Source of the DNA: Gammaproteobacteria bacterium
GTDB lineage: Bacteria > Pseudomonadota > Gammaproteobacteria > GRL18
Reading direction: 5' to 3'
DNA length: 17,881 nucleotides
NCBI GenBank assembly: GCA_013139395.1
Contig: WTAX01000306.1
Location: forward strand, 1 to 17,881
In this document: piece by piece, positions 16,727 through 17,881 of the stretch
Numbering within the stretch: position 1 is the stretch's first letter
How the letters are laid out: the number at the start of each line of letters is the position of its first letter
Program-made: the position numbers and the translations under genes
Notes under the pieces: generated by a model
What the model saw: the letters and a program-made list of their open reading frames with translations, nothing else
Databases searched by the model: none
Told to the model about the DNA's origin: nothing

Positions 16727-17350
16727 ATGTTTAAAGGCAAGTTTATTACCATTGAAGGTTCAGAAGGATCGGGAAAATCAACCAATATTAATTTTATTCA
16801 GGATTATCTGAAGCAAAAAAATATCCCGTTTATTTTAACTCGTGAACCTGGCGGTACACCCATTGCGGAAAAAATTCGTGATTTATTATTAGATAAGGCA
16901 AATACCAGCCTCTGTGATGATGCCGAGTTATTACTCATGTTTGCTGCCCGGGCTCAACATTTAAATGAATTAATTATACCTGCACTTGAATCAGGAAAAT
17001 GGGTGATAAGTGATCGATTTACTGATGCAAGCTATGCTTATCAGGGAGGAGGGCGCGGCTTATCATGGCAGAAGATTGCTCAATTAGAACAATGGGTGCA
17101 GGGAGATTTAAGGCCGGACGCTACCATCCTGCTTGATGTACCTGTTGATAAAGGTATGGAGCGTGTACGCGAACGTGGAGAAACTGACCGTTTTGAGCAG
17201 GAACAACTGAGTTTTTTTAAGCGCATCAGGGATGCGTATTTAAAGCTGGCTCGGGAGGATCCGGAACGTTTTTATATCATTGATACACTACCTGCAATTG
17301 AAGAGGTTCAGCAGCAGCTGCATCAGGTAATGGAACAATTATCTGCTTAA
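16727..17350 (+). CDS. tmk: Thymidylate kinase
   Basis: Phosphorylates dTMP to dTDP with ATP. The P-loop GSEGSGKST is at 11-19 and the dTMP-binding REPGGTP at 39-45. The DRFTDASYAYQGGGRG stretch is at 96-111 and the LID region, RERGETDRFE, at about 148-157. The 207 residues are standard. It is 10 bp behind mltG and likely co-transcribed. In E. coli the next gene is holB, but here the gene string stops: a repeat element and then a cold-shock gene follow. Confidence 0.96.
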   Translation: MFKGKFITIEGSEGSGKSTNINFIQDYLKQKNIPFILTREPGGTPIAEKIRDLLLDKANTSLCDDAELLLMFAARAQHLNELIIPALESGKWVISDRFTDASYAYQGGGRGLSWQKIAQLEQWVQGDLRPDATILLDVPVDKGMERVRERGETDRFEQEQLSFFKRIRDAYLKLAREDPERFYIIDTLPAIEEVQQQLHQVMEQLSA

Positions 17351-17354
17351 TTTG

Positions 17355-17378
17355 GTAACTGCTCAACGTATTGTTAAC
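17355..17378 (+). repeat. Degenerate extra end of the 149-bp repeat
   Basis: This 24-bp stretch matches the start of copy B (17424-17447) at 19 of 24 positions, 69 bp upstream in the same direction. It resembles the isolated extra end near copy A and may be a decayed relative of the element. Confidence 0.4.
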
Positions 17379-17423
17379 TATCAATACTTAGATATACACG
17401 CTGAAATTTACCTTAAATCAATA

Positions 17424-17572
17424 GTAACTATTCAGCGTATTATTTACAAAAAGCCTGTGGTCACTTATTTTTCTAACTTTGATTGTTTGAGCGCAGCGAG
17501 TTCTCAAAGTTAGAAAAATAAGTGACCATGGGCTTAACAAGCGTTATTTAGGAATGCACACTGAATAGTTAC
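17424..17572 (+). repeat. 149-bp palindromic intergenic repeat, copy B
   Basis: Bounded by perfect 12-bp terminal inverted repeats, GTAACTATTCAG and CTGAATAGTTAC. Inside are perfect 25-bp arms at 17458-17482 and 17504-17528 with a 21-nt loop. It is about 94% identical to copy A at 2189-2337 but in the opposite orientation. I see no clear target-site duplication and no ORF. It follows tmk and could act as a transcript end. Confidence 0.85.
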
Positions 17573-17719
17573 CTTTTGTCTTGATAATAAGGGCTGTTTT
17601 TTATACCACCAGTATTCTTAAAATTAATGATATTTGACTAAAAATTGGCATATATCAAGCAATATGTCAGCTCAGTACTACAAATCCTGATAAAAAATGA
17701 CTTTTTTTGTTTATCTGTA

Positions 17720-17748
17720 TTGAATCAATAAATTGATAAGCGTATAAA
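17720..17748 (+). promoter_or_regulatory. Candidate promoter for the cold-shock gene
   Basis: TTGAAT (4/6), a 17-bp spacer and TATAAA (5/6). The start would be near 17755, leaving an AT-rich 5' leader of about 90 nt. Long leaders are common on cold-shock mRNAs, but I see no conserved cold box. Confidence 0.45.
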
Positions 17749-17846
17749 TAAATTATCTGCTAATTACATTTAATTCACAGGGTTTTGTCAGTAGAAAAAT
17801 ATTTCGGCATTACTCAGTTATTGTTACTTTTTTAAAGGATATAAAA

Positions 17847-17881
17847 ATGGAAAAACGTGAAACAGGCAAAGTAAAATGGTT
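17847..17881 (+). CDS. Cold-shock protein (CspA family), partial at the window edge
   Basis: Only 11 codons and two bases are visible: MEKRETGKVKW and most of a Phe codon. The TGKVKWF start is the hallmark of CspA-type OB-fold proteins, which bind single-stranded RNA and DNA. AAAGGAT lies 6 nt before the ATG. The rest of the gene lies beyond the window, so the specific paralogue cannot be named. Confidence 0.75.
   Translation, partial: MEKRETGKVKW

Overview
The window is about 17.9 kb of AT-rich bacterial chromosome. Gene order and protein motifs place it in a gammaproteobacterium. The core is the conserved block yceD-rpmF-plsX-fabH-fabD-fabG-acpP-fabF-(pabB)-pabC-mltG-tmk, the order known from E. 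coli with pabB added between fabF and pabC. The low GC content, the two-subunit pyruvate carboxylase and the palindromic intergenic repeats argue against a close enteric relative. Nothing here fixes the genus. I see no tRNA, rRNA, CRISPR array, transposase gene or phage gene.

Layout. (1) 38-2089, plus strand: two envelope genes 12 bp apart, a membrane-anchored TPR/retropepsin-like aspartic protease and a Sel1/SPOR-like lipoprotein. (2) 2090-2460: a convergent spacer holding an AT-rich hairpin and a 149-bp palindromic repeat (copy A). (3) 2461-5739, minus strand: pycA-pycB, the two subunits of a biotin-dependent carboxylase, transcribed leftward. (4) 5740-6010: a divergent intergenic region with a good sigma70-type promoter for yceD and a plausible one for pycA. 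(5) 6011-12885, plus strand: ribosomal protein L32 and its YceD partner, then the phospholipid and type II fatty acid synthesis genes plsX, fabH, fabD, fabG, acpP and fabF. A strong terminator lies just before plsX and another follows acpP. (6) 12982-15424: overlapping pabB and pabC, for p-aminobenzoate and folate synthesis. (7) 15425-15672: a 182-bp imperfect palindrome. (8) 15673-17350: mltG (peptidoglycan chain release) and tmk (dTMP kinase). (9) 17351-17846: a second, inverted copy (B) of the 149-bp repeat and a probable promoter for a cold-shock protein gene that runs off the right edge.

How the genes work together. FabD makes malonyl-ACP on AcpP. FabH condenses it with acetyl-CoA, FabG reduces the ketoacyl-ACP and FabF elongates the chain. 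PlsX then converts acyl-ACP to acyl-phosphate for phospholipid synthesis. The pyruvate carboxylase refills oxaloacetate. MltG limits glycan strand length, while Tmk and PabB/PabC feed nucleotide and folate pools. It is a growth and envelope housekeeping region.

I did not find a clearly new multi-gene system. The best leads are the 149-bp inverted palindromic repeats that bracket the 15-kb core, the separate 182-bp palindrome, the terminator crowding the plsX start, and perfect palindromes before plsX and acpP that could be operators or RNA elements.
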